Source: Acidobacteriota bacterium (lineage in GTDB: Bacteria; Acidobacteriota; Vicinamibacteria; Vicinamibacterales; UBA8438). From it: 64,000 nt of DNA. Below the pieces are notes generated by a model. The model saw nothing but the letters and a program-made list of their open reading frames with translations, was not told where the DNA came from and made no database searches. Positions within the stretch are counted from its first letter, which is position 1. Every line of letters begins with the position of its first letter. The translations under genes and the position numbers were made by a program. Shown here one piece after another: positions 40,593 to 48,454 of the stretch. Location of the stretch: NCBI GenBank assembly GCA_009838525.1, contig VXRJ01000018.1, forward strand, positions 186,001 to 250,000. The letters run 5' to 3'.

Positions 40593-42491
40593 ATGGCACT
40601 TCCTGACGTCGCAGTAGCCGACCGGCCCGCGGTCCGCGGCAAGGGCCGCATCGTCAACGACTTCAGCATCCAGGTAGCCACCGTCAACGGTTCGGGCAGC
40701 CAGACTGCCAACCTGGTGCTCCTGCGCTCCATTTTCAGGATGGGCGTCCCAGTATCGGGCAAGAACCTGTTCCCGTCGAACATTGCCGGACTCCCCACGT
40801 GGTTCACTATCCGCGCCAACAAGGATGGCTACATCGCCCGCAAGGACCAGGTGGACATTCTGGTCGCGATGAACCGGGAAACCGCGAACGAGGACGTGCT
40901 CTCTCTCTCGAGGGGCGCCGCCGTCGTCTACGACGAACCACTGGCGCTCGATACTCTGCGCGACGACCTCGTCTTCTATCCGGTCCCGTTCGACAAGCTG
41001 GTTGCCGGCATTTCGACCAGCCCGAAGCTCCGGCGCTTCGTTCGCAACATGATCTATGACGGGGTGCTGGCGAAGCTGCTCGACATCGACCTCACCAGAA
41101 TGGAAGAGGCTCTGCAGAAGCAGTTGGGACGGAAACCGAAGGCGGTCGCGCTCAACAAACAGGCGCTCGAGATCGGTTTCGAGTACGCCGCGCAGCATTT
41201 TGAGAAACGCGATCCGTACGTCGTCGCGCCCTTGAACAAGACCCAGGATCTGATGCTGATCGAGGGAAACGCGGCCGCCGCGATCGGCTCGATGATGGCG
41301 GGCGTCACCGTCGTCACCTGGTACCCCATCACGCCCTCGTCCTCGCTCTGCGAGACCCTGATCGACTATCTCCGGAAGTACCGGATCGACGAGAAGACGG
41401 GCAAGGCGACTTTCGCCGTCGTGCAGGCGGAGGACGAAATCGCGGCACTTGGGATGGCGATCGGCGCGGGATGGGCCGGCGCGCGGGCGATGACGTCCAC
41501 CAGCGGCCCGGGCGTCTCGCTCATGGGCGAGTTTGCCGGACTCGCCTACTACGGCGAAGTGCCGGCGGTCATCTTCAACATCCAGCGCGTCGGCCCGTCC
41601 ACCGGACTCCCGACCCGCACCGCCCAGGGCGACGTCATTTCCACCGCATTCCTTTCGCACGGTGACACGCGCCACCTGATGCTCTTCCCGTCATCGGTCA
41701 AGGAGTGCTACGAGATGGCGATCGAGGCCTTCGATCTGGCGGAGCGGTTCCAGACGCCGGTTTTCGTCATGAGCGATCTCGACCTCGGGATGAACACCTG
41801 GATGTCCGAACAGTTCGAATACCCGGACCGGCCTCTCGACCGGGGAAAGGTGCTCGATGAAGAGACCCTCAAGCGGATCGGCGCGTTCGGCCGCTATCGC
41901 GATGTCGATGGCGACGGGATCCCGTACCGGACGCTGCCGGGCGACCACCTGCCTGCGTACTTCTGCCGCGGCTCAGGCCACAACGAGCTTGCCCAGTACA
42001 GCGAGCGGCCGGATGACTACCAGAACAACATCGATCGGCTGACGCGGAAGTTCGAGCAGGCGCGGAACTGGATCCCGACTCCGGAGCACGACGAGCGCAA
42101 GGAGGCTACGGTCGGCATCGTTGCTTACGGCACGAGCCACTGGGCGGTGGTCGAGAGCCGCGATCAGTTGCGCGCCGAGGAGAGCCTTGAGACTTCGTAC
42201 TATCGAATCCGTGGCTATCCGTTCCGGACCGCGCCGCTCGCGAGGTTCATCGAGCGCCACGAACGGGTGTATGTCGTGGAGCAGAACCGCGACGCGCAGA
42301 TGCTCAGCCTGATGAAGCTCGAACTGGCTCCGGAGCTGACTCGGCGCCTCCGCAGCGTGCGGCACTATACGGGGCTCCCGATCGATGCCAGGTCGATCAC
42401 CGACAGCGTGCTGCTCCAGGAGGGGTTGCGAATCGAGCGCGTGACTCCGCATCCACGGCTGCCGCACAAGGCGGGGGTCGGAGGCGAGTAG
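40593..42491 (+). CDS. korA: 2-oxoglutarate:ferredoxin oxidoreductase, fused gamma-alpha subunit
   Basis: 632 aa. Residues about 18-215 are the gamma domain (NDFSIQVATVNGSGSQTANLVLLR); from about 225 follow the alpha pyrimidine-binding and transketolase-C-like domains (YPITPSSSLCETL, AGARAMTSTSGPGVSLMGEF). With KorB it oxidises a 2-oxoacid to acyl-CoA and passes electrons to ferredoxin. Placement between sucD and upstream icd indicates 2-oxoglutarate as substrate, replacing the NAD-linked dehydrogenase. TATACT at 40555-40560 may give it its own promoter. I chose the ATG at 40593; longer reading overlaps sucD. Confidence 0.93.
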   Translation: MALPDVAVADRPAVRGKGRIVNDFSIQVATVNGSGSQTANLVLLRSIFRMGVPVSGKNLFPSNIAGLPTWFTIRANKDGYIARKDQVDILVAMNRETANEDVLSLSRGAAVVYDEPLALDTLRDDLVFYPVPFDKLVAGISTSPKLRRFVRNMIYDGVLAKLLDIDLTRMEEALQKQLGRKPKAVALNKQALEIGFEYAAQHFEKRDPYVVAPLNKTQDLMLIEGNAAAAIGSMMAGVTVVTWYPITPSSSLCETLIDYLRKYRIDEKTGKATFAVVQAEDEIAALGMAIGAGWAGARAMTSTSGPGVSLMGEFAGLAYYGEVPAVIFNIQRVGPSTGLPTRTAQGDVISTAFLSHGDTRHLMLFPSSVKECYEMAIEAFDLAERFQTPVFVMSDLDLGMNTWMSEQFEYPDRPLDRGKVLDEETLKRIGAFGRYRDVDGDGIPYRTLPGDHLPAYFCRGSGHNELAQYSERPDDYQNNIDRLTRKFEQARNWIPTPEHDERKEATVGIVAYGTSHWAVVESRDQLRAEESLETSYYRIRGYPFRTAPLARFIERHERVYVVEQNRDAQMLSLMKLELAPELTRRLRSVRHYTGLPIDARSITDSVLLQEGLRIERVTPHPRLPHKAGVGGE

Positions 42492-42587
42492 CCCACCGGA
42501 CACGGCGTTGGGCGGAAACATCGTCATGGCGGCACGGGAACCGGGGACCTCGGCGCGGGAAGGCTAGACGGAGGCATAGAAACGATC

Positions 42588-43652
42588 GTGGCAACGGCAC
42601 CAACCGAACAGTCCAGACCATCACGTGCGTCGCGGCCGCGGGTGAACCGGATTGGCCTCGACGCAAAGGCATACCGCGGCTCGAAGACAACGCTTTGCGC
42701 CGGCTGTGGCCACAACGCCATCTCGGAGCGGATCATCAACGCCTGTTACGAGATGGGGGTTCAGCCGGAGCGCGTAATCAAGCTTTCGGGCATCGGCTGT
42801 TCCAGCAAGAGCCCCGCCTATTTTCTTGGTCAGGCGCACGGGTTCAACGCCGTGCATGGCCGGATGCCGTCGGTCGGCACCGGCGCGCTGCTCGCCAACC
42901 ACAAGCTTGTGGCGATTGGCGTCAGCGGCGACGGCGACACGGGCGCGATCGGGATCGGCCAGTTCGTCCATCTGATGCGGCGCAACCTGCCGATCATCTA
43001 CATCATTGAGGACAACGGTTGTTACGGCCTGACCAAGGGCCAGTTCTCTCCCACTGCGGATATCGGGTCGACGTTGAAGACCGGCGTGGTCAACGATCTG
43101 CCGCCGATTGACACCTGTGCCCTCGCTGTCGAGCTCGGAGCGTCGTTTGTCGCCCGTTCGTTCTCCGGAGACAAGAAGCAGCTGTCCGCGATCCTGAAGG
43201 CGGCGCTCAGTCACCGCGGCACCGCGATGCTGGACGTGCTGTCGCCATGCGTGACGTTCAACGATCACGAGGGTTCGACCAAGAGTTACGCCTACGTCAA
43301 GGACCATGACGATCCCCTCGAGGAGATGGACTTCGTCCCGTACTTCGAAGAGATCGAGATCGACTATGAGCCGGGAGTCACGCAGGAGGTGGAGCTGCAC
43401 GACGGTTCCCGGATTTACCTCCGAAAGCTGGACGAGGACTACGACCCGCTCGACAAGGTGCAGGCGCTGAGGGTTCTTGAGGAGACGCGCCGTCGCGGGG
43501 AGTTCGCGACCGGACTCATCTATGTCGAGCCGCGGAAGACCGATTTCCTGACCGCCCTCAACATGGTGGACGAGCCCCTGGCGACACTGTCCGAAGCACG
43601 TGTCCGCCCGGGGCGGGCGGCACTCGACGAGATTATGGAGGACCTCCGCTAA
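42588..43652 (+). CDS. korB: 2-oxoglutarate:ferredoxin oxidoreductase beta subunit
   Basis: 354 aa. TPP motif GDGDTGAIG (from 114) ... EDN (141-143). Four Cys that can bind one [4Fe-4S] cluster: CAGC (37 and 40), GIGC (71) and SPC (221). GTG start. The C-terminal quarter extends beyond the usual ending and is Glu/Asp-rich. No separate ferredoxin-like delta subunit is present, the two-subunit aerobic arrangement. Confidence 0.93.
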   Translation: MATAPTEQSRPSRASRPRVNRIGLDAKAYRGSKTTLCAGCGHNAISERIINACYEMGVQPERVIKLSGIGCSSKSPAYFLGQAHGFNAVHGRMPSVGTGALLANHKLVAIGVSGDGDTGAIGIGQFVHLMRRNLPIIYIIEDNGCYGLTKGQFSPTADIGSTLKTGVVNDLPPIDTCALAVELGASFVARSFSGDKKQLSAILKAALSHRGTAMLDVLSPCVTFNDHEGSTKSYAYVKDHDDPLEEMDFVPYFEEIEIDYEPGVTQEVELHDGSRIYLRKLDEDYDPLDKVQALRVLEETRRRGEFATGLIYVEPRKTDFLTALNMVDEPLATLSEARVRPGRAALDEIMEDLR

Positions 43653-43665
43653 GCGGGCGTGCCGC

Positions 43666-44079
43666 ATGGAACGGACGCTCGCCATCATCAAGCCGGACGC
43701 TGTCGCGGCTGGGCACATCGGCGCGATCGTGAAGCGGATCGAGTCGGAGGGGCTGCAGATCCGCGCCATACGGCTCGTTCGTCTCTCGCGACCCGACGCC
43801 GAGGGGTTCTACGCTGTTCATCGGGAGAGGCCCTTCTTCACGAGCCTGACCACCTTCATGTCGTCCGGTCCGGCGATTGTCCTGGCGCTCGAGGCGGAGA
43901 ATGCCATACGGCGCTGGCGCGACATCATGGGGGCCACCGATCCGGCTAAGGCGCCGGAGGGCAGTCTGCGGCGGCAGTTCGGAACGTCGATCGAGCGCAA
44001 CGCCACCCACGGATCGGACGCGTCCGACACAGCGGCGTACGAACTCGGCTACTTCTTCCGCGGCATTGAGCTGGGTTGA
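43666..44079 (+). CDS. ndk: Nucleoside diphosphate kinase
   Basis: 137 aa. [12 protein letters not shown], the phospho-His115 in RNATHGSD, and [16 protein letters not shown]. Balances NDP/NTP pools; may use nucleotide made by SucCD. It lies 13 bp after korB and 16 bp before dcd, probably cotranscribed. Confidence 0.96.
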   Translation: MERTLAIIKPDAVAAGHIGAIVKRIESEGLQIRAIRLVRLSRPDAEGFYAVHRERPFFTSLTTFMSSGPAIVLALEAENAIRRWRDIMGATDPAKAPEGSLRRQFGTSIERNATHGSDASDTAAYELGYFFRGIELG

Positions 44080-44095
44080 CGGCGGGAACGACGGG

Positions 44096-44650
44096 ATGAG
44101 CATCAAGTCGGATGGCTGGATCAAGCGGATGGCGCTCGAGTACCGCATGATTGAGCCGTTCGTCGAAGAGCAGGTGCGCGAGGGAGTCGTCTCCTATGGC
44201 GTCTCCTCCTACGGCTATGACATTCGAGTGGCGGACGAATTCAAGGTCTTCACCAACATCAATACGACGGTGATCGACCCGAAGGCCTTCGATTCGCGGT
44301 CGTTTGTCGATCTGAAGGCGGACGTCTGCATCGTGCCGCCCAACTCGTTCGCGCTGGCTCGCACCGTCGAGTACTTTCGCATCCCGCGCGATGTCCTGAC
44401 CGTCTGCCTGGGAAAGTCGACCTATGCCCGTTGCGGCATCATCGTCAACGTCACGCCGTTCGAGCCCGAGTGGGAGGGGACGGCGACCCTGGAGATCTCC
44501 AACACGACCCCGCTACCGGCCCGGATCTACGCCAACGAAGGGATTGCACAGGTGCTTTTCTTTCAGAGCGATGAGGTCTGCGAGCGGTCGTACGCCGACA
44601 AGAAGGGTAAGTACCAGGCCCAGCAGCAGGTTACCCTGCCGCGGATCTAG
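44096..44650 (+). CDS. dcd: dCTP deaminase
   Basis: 184 aa trimeric dUTPase-fold enzyme making dUTP from d[43 protein letters not shown], and the catalytic Glu in GTATLEISN. Close to the 188-193 aa family length. Confidence 0.95.
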   Translation: MSIKSDGWIKRMALEYRMIEPFVEEQVREGVVSYGVSSYGYDIRVADEFKVFTNINTTVIDPKAFDSRSFVDLKADVCIVPPNSFALARTVEYFRIPRDVLTVCLGKSTYARCGIIVNVTPFEPEWEGTATLEISNTTPLPARIYANEGIAQVLFFQSDEVCERSYADKKGKYQAQQQVTLPRI

Positions 44651-44744
44651 CGCCGTCGGTCAAGGCCCCATCGTTGGGGGAATGACGACTGCCTGGCGCC
44701 TTCCGGCGCTTGCTTCAGGACAGGGGCGCGCCCCCGGGGTCGGG

Positions 44745-44774
44745 TTGACCGGAAATCGCCTGCCGTAGTACCCT
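44745..44774 (+). promoter_or_regulatory. Promoter of the bc-complex operon
   Basis: TTGACC (44745-44750), an 18-nt spacer and TACCCT (44769-44774), the same geometry and -10 shape as the rplM promoter. It would start transcription about 85 nt before the HEAT-repeat gene, in a 216-bp gap that otherwise holds nothing coding. Confidence 0.5.
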
Positions 44775-44866
44775 GCATTGCCTGCCGGTTCGCTCGTGGT
44801 GCGCGTGTCGAGGACACGCCATCAGCAACCCGGACGCACCGCCGGGCAACCCTGACGGCACCATAG

Positions 44867-45787
44867 ATGCAGAAGCTCGTAGAGCAGGAAAATGCCCCAC
44901 GTGTGAATCCGCTGCGCGCGGCCCCCGCGCTGGCAGTGCAGTTCTTCCTGATCCCACTCGCCGTCGTCGGCATGGTAGTGCTGGTTTACGGCGGCTTTCG
45001 CATGCTGGTAACGACGGAGCGGACCCCACAGGAATTACTGGTCGACGTTCAGTCAGGTGGCCGTGAACGGAGGTGGCCGGCGGCGTACGAGTTGTCCCGG
45101 ATGTTGGCCGATCCGCAAACCGAAGCACAGAATCCGGAGTTGGGCGCGGCGATCGTTCAGGCCTTCACTGATGCCGATGGTGGCGACCCGCGGTTGCGGC
45201 GTTACCTGGCGCTGGCGATCGGAAGGCTCGCCGCTCCGCCCATCAACGCCGTGGACGAACTGCGGGGCGCGCTGAACGACCCGGACAACGAAACCCGGAT
45301 CAGTGTCATCTGGGCCCTCGCCTCGCTCGGCGACGTGGGTGTCGTGGCGGATATCGAGGCGATGTACGCCTCGGACGATGCCGGCGTTCGAAAAATGGCC
45401 GTCTACGCGCTCGGAACGCTGCCGGGAAGCGGAGACCACGGCACGCTCCGGAACGCGTTGGATGATCCGGCGGCCGACGTGCAGTGGAATGCCGCGGTGG
45501 CGCTGGCGCGGCATGGCCGGGACGACGGGATCACGGTGCTCCGCCGGATGCTGGATCGCGAGTACGTTTCTCGTATGGTGACGCGCAGCGCAGCGGCGGA
45601 GGCAGCCATCGATCCGGTGAGCGAGGTCATCGTGAGCGGCTTGCAGGCAGCAGCGACGCTCGGAGCGGCCGAGTTGCGCCCGTCCGTCGAGGCGTTGAGC
45701 GAATCGGACGCCAACCTGCGAGTCCGTGAGGTGGCGATCAAGACCCTGGACGTGTTGAATCAGTCAACGAGGAGCCGGACCGGATGA
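44867..45787 (+). CDS. Membrane-anchored HEAT-repeat protein of the bc-complex operon
   Basis: 306 aa. One membrane helix (about 24-46), then HEAT-like helical repeats in the rest of the protein (for example LNDPDNETRISVIWALASLG, YASDDAGVRKMAVYALGTLP, LDDPAADVQWNAAVALARHG). No catalytic residues are apparent. It overlaps the Rieske gene by 4 bp and so is almost certainly part of the complex or its assembly. A scaffold or docking role for the soluble domains is inference. Confidence 0.8.
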   Translation: MQKLVEQENAPRVNPLRAAPALAVQFFLIPLAVVGMVVLVYGGFRMLVTTERTPQELLVDVQSGGRERRWPAAYELSRMLADPQTEAQNPELGAAIVQAFTDADGGDPRLRRYLALAIGRLAAPPINAVDELRGALNDPDNETRISVIWALASLGDVGVVADIEAMYASDDAGVRKMAVYALGTLPGSGDHGTLRNALDDPAADVQWNAAVALARHGRDDGITVLRRMLDREYVSRMVTRSAAAEAAIDPVSEVIVSGLQAAATLGAAELRPSVEALSESDANLRVREVAIKTLDVLNQSTRSRTG

Positions 45788-46464
45788 ATCCCCTGCTTGC
45801 CGTCATCGTGACCGGGATCGCCATGTTTGCGGCGCACATCCTGGTGATCCTGCTGTTTCGCGAGAAGCCGGCGCCGAAGCCGGCCGTGGTCAAGGCGCCG
45901 GCCCCCGCGGTTCGCGCACCCAGTCTGGCCGACCGGGTCGTGCCGCGCACGGCGGACGACATGTCACCGCTGATGGGTCGCCGGGGCTGGATGGGCCTCG
46001 CCTGGGGCGCCTTCACAGCGTCAACTGCGGGTTGTCTGGCCGCGACCGGCCGGTTCATGTTCCCCAACGTCCTGAACGAGCCGCCCCAGCAGTTCACTAT
46101 CGGCTTCCCCGGCGAGTACGCCGAGGGCGTGGACGAAAGGTGGAAGGACCGGTTCGGCGTGTGGGTAGTCCGGACGCCGTTCGACGACTACCACGAGTCG
46201 TCCGGCTTCTACGCGCTGCTCGTCACCTGCACGCATCTCGGGTGCACGCCGAACTGGCTCTCTGCGGAGAACAAGTTCAAGTGCCCCTGCCACGGCAGCG
46301 GATTCCGTCCCACTGGCATCAACTTCGAGGGACCGGCCCCGCGGCCGCTCGAGCGGGCGCGGATCGTACTGGCGGAAGATGGACAGATCCTGATCGACAA
46401 GGCGCGGAAGTTCCAGGAGGAGCTGGGGCAGTGGACCGACCCGGAGGCATTCCTCTCCGTCTAG
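45784..46464 (+). CDS. Rieske iron-sulfur protein of a cytochrome bc-type complex
   Basis: 226 aa. An N-terminal membrane helix (about 4-25) and a second hydrophobic segment (about 68-90) precede the Rieske fold. [2Fe-2S] ligands are in CTHLGC (149-154) and CPCHGSGF (167-174): Cys149, His151, Cys167, His170, with the disulfide pair Cys154/Cys169. Transfers electrons from quinol to the cytochrome c. The extra N-terminal helix and Pro/Ala linker differ from simple one-helix Rieske proteins. Confidence 0.94.
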   Translation: MNPLLAVIVTGIAMFAAHILVILLFREKPAPKPAVVKAPAPAVRAPSLADRVVPRTADDMSPLMGRRGWMGLAWGAFTASTAGCLAATGRFMFPNVLNEPPQQFTIGFPGEYAEGVDERWKDRFGVWVVRTPFDDYHESSGFYALLVTCTHLGCTPNWLSAENKFKCPCHGSGFRPTGINFEGPAPRPLERARIVLAEDGQILIDKARKFQEELGQWTDPEAFLSV

Positions 46465-46504
46465 GCGGGCCTCCCGCGACATGGCGCAAACGAACGAATG
46501 AACC

Positions 46505-47320
46505 ATGGCCAAGGCGAAAACGATTGATCCGCAGGAAAGCGCGCTGGTGCGCTTCTGGAACTGGCTGACCGAGACGCAGATCTGGAGGTCGGTCTTCCGG
46601 CACGCAGCGCCAATCAACGACCGCAACCGCGTGCTGGTAATGCTGTCGAACGTCTTCCTGCATCTGCACCCGGTCCGACTCAAGAAGCATGGCGTCCGCC
46701 TGCGCTACACCTGGTGCATGGGAGGGCTGAGCTTCTTCCTCTTCCTCGTACTGACGTTCACCGGCCTGCTGCTGATGTTCTACTACCGGCCAACGCTCGA
46801 GTACGCCTACTCGGACATCGTCGGCCTTCGTGAGCACGTGCCGCTCGGCATCATGCGCGAGATGCACCGCTGGGGTGCGCACGCCATGGTAATCACCGTC
46901 TGGTTGCACATGTTCCGCGTGTTCATGACGGGCAGCTACAAGCCGCCGCGCGAGTTCAACTGGAACGTTGGCGTCATCATGCTGGTGTTGACGTTGCTGC
47001 TGTCGTTTACCGGCTACCTGCTGCCATGGGATCAGCTGGCGATCTGGGCGATCACGGTCGGTGCCAACATGGCGCGCGCGACACCGTTCCTCGGCTATGA
47101 GGGGCCGGGCGCCGCTTTCCTCGCAATTGGCGACGTGCAGTTGGTCCACGCCGCCGACGACGCGCGGTTCGCGCTGCTTGGCGGCACATTCGTGGGCGAG
47201 GGCGCGCTGCTGCGTTTCTACGTGCTGCACTGTGTGGCGCTCCCCCTGGTAATCGGTTTCCTGATGGCGGTCCACTTCTGGCGCGTCAGAAAGGACGGCG
47301 GCATTTCCGGGCCCCTCTAG
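46505..47320 (+). CDS. Cytochrome b6-like subunit
   Basis: 271 aa with four core membrane helices. Haem ligands: HRW...LH with 14-residue spacing in the second helix, and LHC...VHF with 15-residue spacing in the fourth. The bH/bL helices are followed by the b6-type end [10 protein letters not shown]. It is the N-terminal half of cytochrome b; the C-terminal half is the next gene, so the split b6/subunit-IV type. An N-terminal amphipathic stretch of about 70 aa precedes the first helix. Confidence 0.93.
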   Translation: MAKAKTIDPQESALVRFWNWLTETQIWRSVFRHAAPINDRNRVLVMLSNVFLHLHPVRLKKHGVRLRYTWCMGGLSFFLFLVLTFTGLLLMFYYRPTLEYAYSDIVGLREHVPLGIMREMHRWGAHAMVITVWLHMFRVFMTGSYKPPREFNWNVGVIMLVLTLLLSFTGYLLPWDQLAIWAITVGANMARATPFLGYEGPGAAFLAIGDVQLVHAADDARFALLGGTFVGEGALLRFYVLHCVALPLVIGFLMAVHFWRVRKDGGISGPL

Positions 47321-47365
47321 GCGGACGGGCACATCTGAGTAGAGCGACGCACGAAGCAGGGACGC

Positions 47366-48445
47366 ATGATGGACGCGATTAAGGGATTCTTCAATTTCGT
47401 TTCCGATCCACGGCTGTTCTTCATCATGTCGGTGCTGGCGTTGGTTTTCATCGTCTGGAAGCGGGAGCTTTTCGCGAAGAATTCCGTCGGCTACGGCCTG
47501 ATGGCCTTTCTCGGCGTCTTCTTCCTGTTCGGACTGACAGACGAGAACTTCGTCCTGATCATCGCGAAGCCGGACAACGTCCCGATCGTTGCCCTCATCT
47601 TTCTGGTGATCTTCTTCACCTGGTACTCCATGCGCGAGGCGGTCCTGAATGACCAGCGGATGGCGGCCGGCGACGATCCGATCGAGAAACAGGAATCAGA
47701 CCGGGTGTGGGTCTGGCCCGATCTCGTCTACACGGAGCTCATTTCGCTCGTGCTCTGTAGCGCCATTCTGGTCGTGTGGTCGATCGTCCTCGAGGCGCCG
47801 ATCGAGCAGCCGGCCAACCCCGCCAACACACCCAACCCTTCGAAGGCGCCCTGGTACTTCCTTGGCCTTCAGGAGATGCTGGTCTACTTCGATCCATGGC
47901 TCGCCGGCGTCGTCCTGCCGAGCCTGATCATCGTCGGGTTGATGGCGATTCCCTATATCGATACCAATCCGAAGGGAAACGGCTACTACACGTTCAATGA
48001 ACGCAAGGCCGAGATCACCATCTTCCTGTTCGGGTTCGTCATCCTCTGGTCGTCACTCATCGTCCTGGGCACGTTCCTCCGCGGGCCGAACTGGAACTTC
48101 TTCGGACCGTTCGAGTACTGGGATGTCCACAAGCTGGAGGCACTCAACAACGTGCAGTTGTCGGAATACTTGTGGGTGCGCGCACTCGGCACGTCGCTGC
48201 CCGACAATATCCTGCTTCGGGAGGGAGTCGGCATCATCCTGTCGATCGCTTACGTGACAGCGGTGCCGTATCTCCTGGCCCGCACGGTTCTCAAACGCTA
48301 CTACGAGAAGATGGGGGCGACGCGTTTCTACGTCGGCGTGTTCCTCTTCCTGATGATGCTGTCGCTGCCGATCAAGATGCTGAGCCGCTGGTTGATCAAC
48401 CTGAAGTACGTCGTCTCCATACCGGAGTTCTTCTTCAACATCTAG
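47366..48445 (+). CDS. Enlarged subunit IV-like cytochrome b C-terminal subunit
   Basis: 359 aa, about twice the size of b6f subunit IV. Three extra membrane segments (about 14-90) come first, then the subunit-IV core (from about 115) with the Qo-site loop, then further helices. Where cytochrome b usually has PEWY, this reads KAPWYFLGLQE (160-170), so the Glu that accepts the quinol proton is absent at its usual place; Glu170 is nearby. Similar APWY forms occur in bc complexes of menaquinone-using bacteria, to my knowledge. Followed after 9 bp by the multihaem cytochrome. Confidence 0.88.
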   Translation: MMDAIKGFFNFVSDPRLFFIMSVLALVFIVWKRELFAKNSVGYGLMAFLGVFFLFGLTDENFVLIIAKPDNVPIVALIFLVIFFTWYSMREAVLNDQRMAAGDDPIEKQESDRVWVWPDLVYTELISLVLCSAILVVWSIVLEAPIEQPANPANTPNPSKAPWYFLGLQEMLVYFDPWLAGVVLPSLIIVGLMAIPYIDTNPKGNGYYTFNERKAEITIFLFGFVILWSSLIVLGTFLRGPNWNFFGPFEYWDVHKLEALNNVQLSEYLWVRALGTSLPDNILLREGVGIILSIAYVTAVPYLLARTVLKRYYEKMGATRFYVGVFLFLMMLSLPIKMLSRWLINLKYVVSIPEFFFNI

Positions 48446-48454
48446 TCGAGACCT

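Noticed and set aside
44656-44680. Small stem CCCCA-TCGT-TGGGG after dcd
   Set aside because: Only 5 bp and no T-tract; could be chance in GC-rich DNA.
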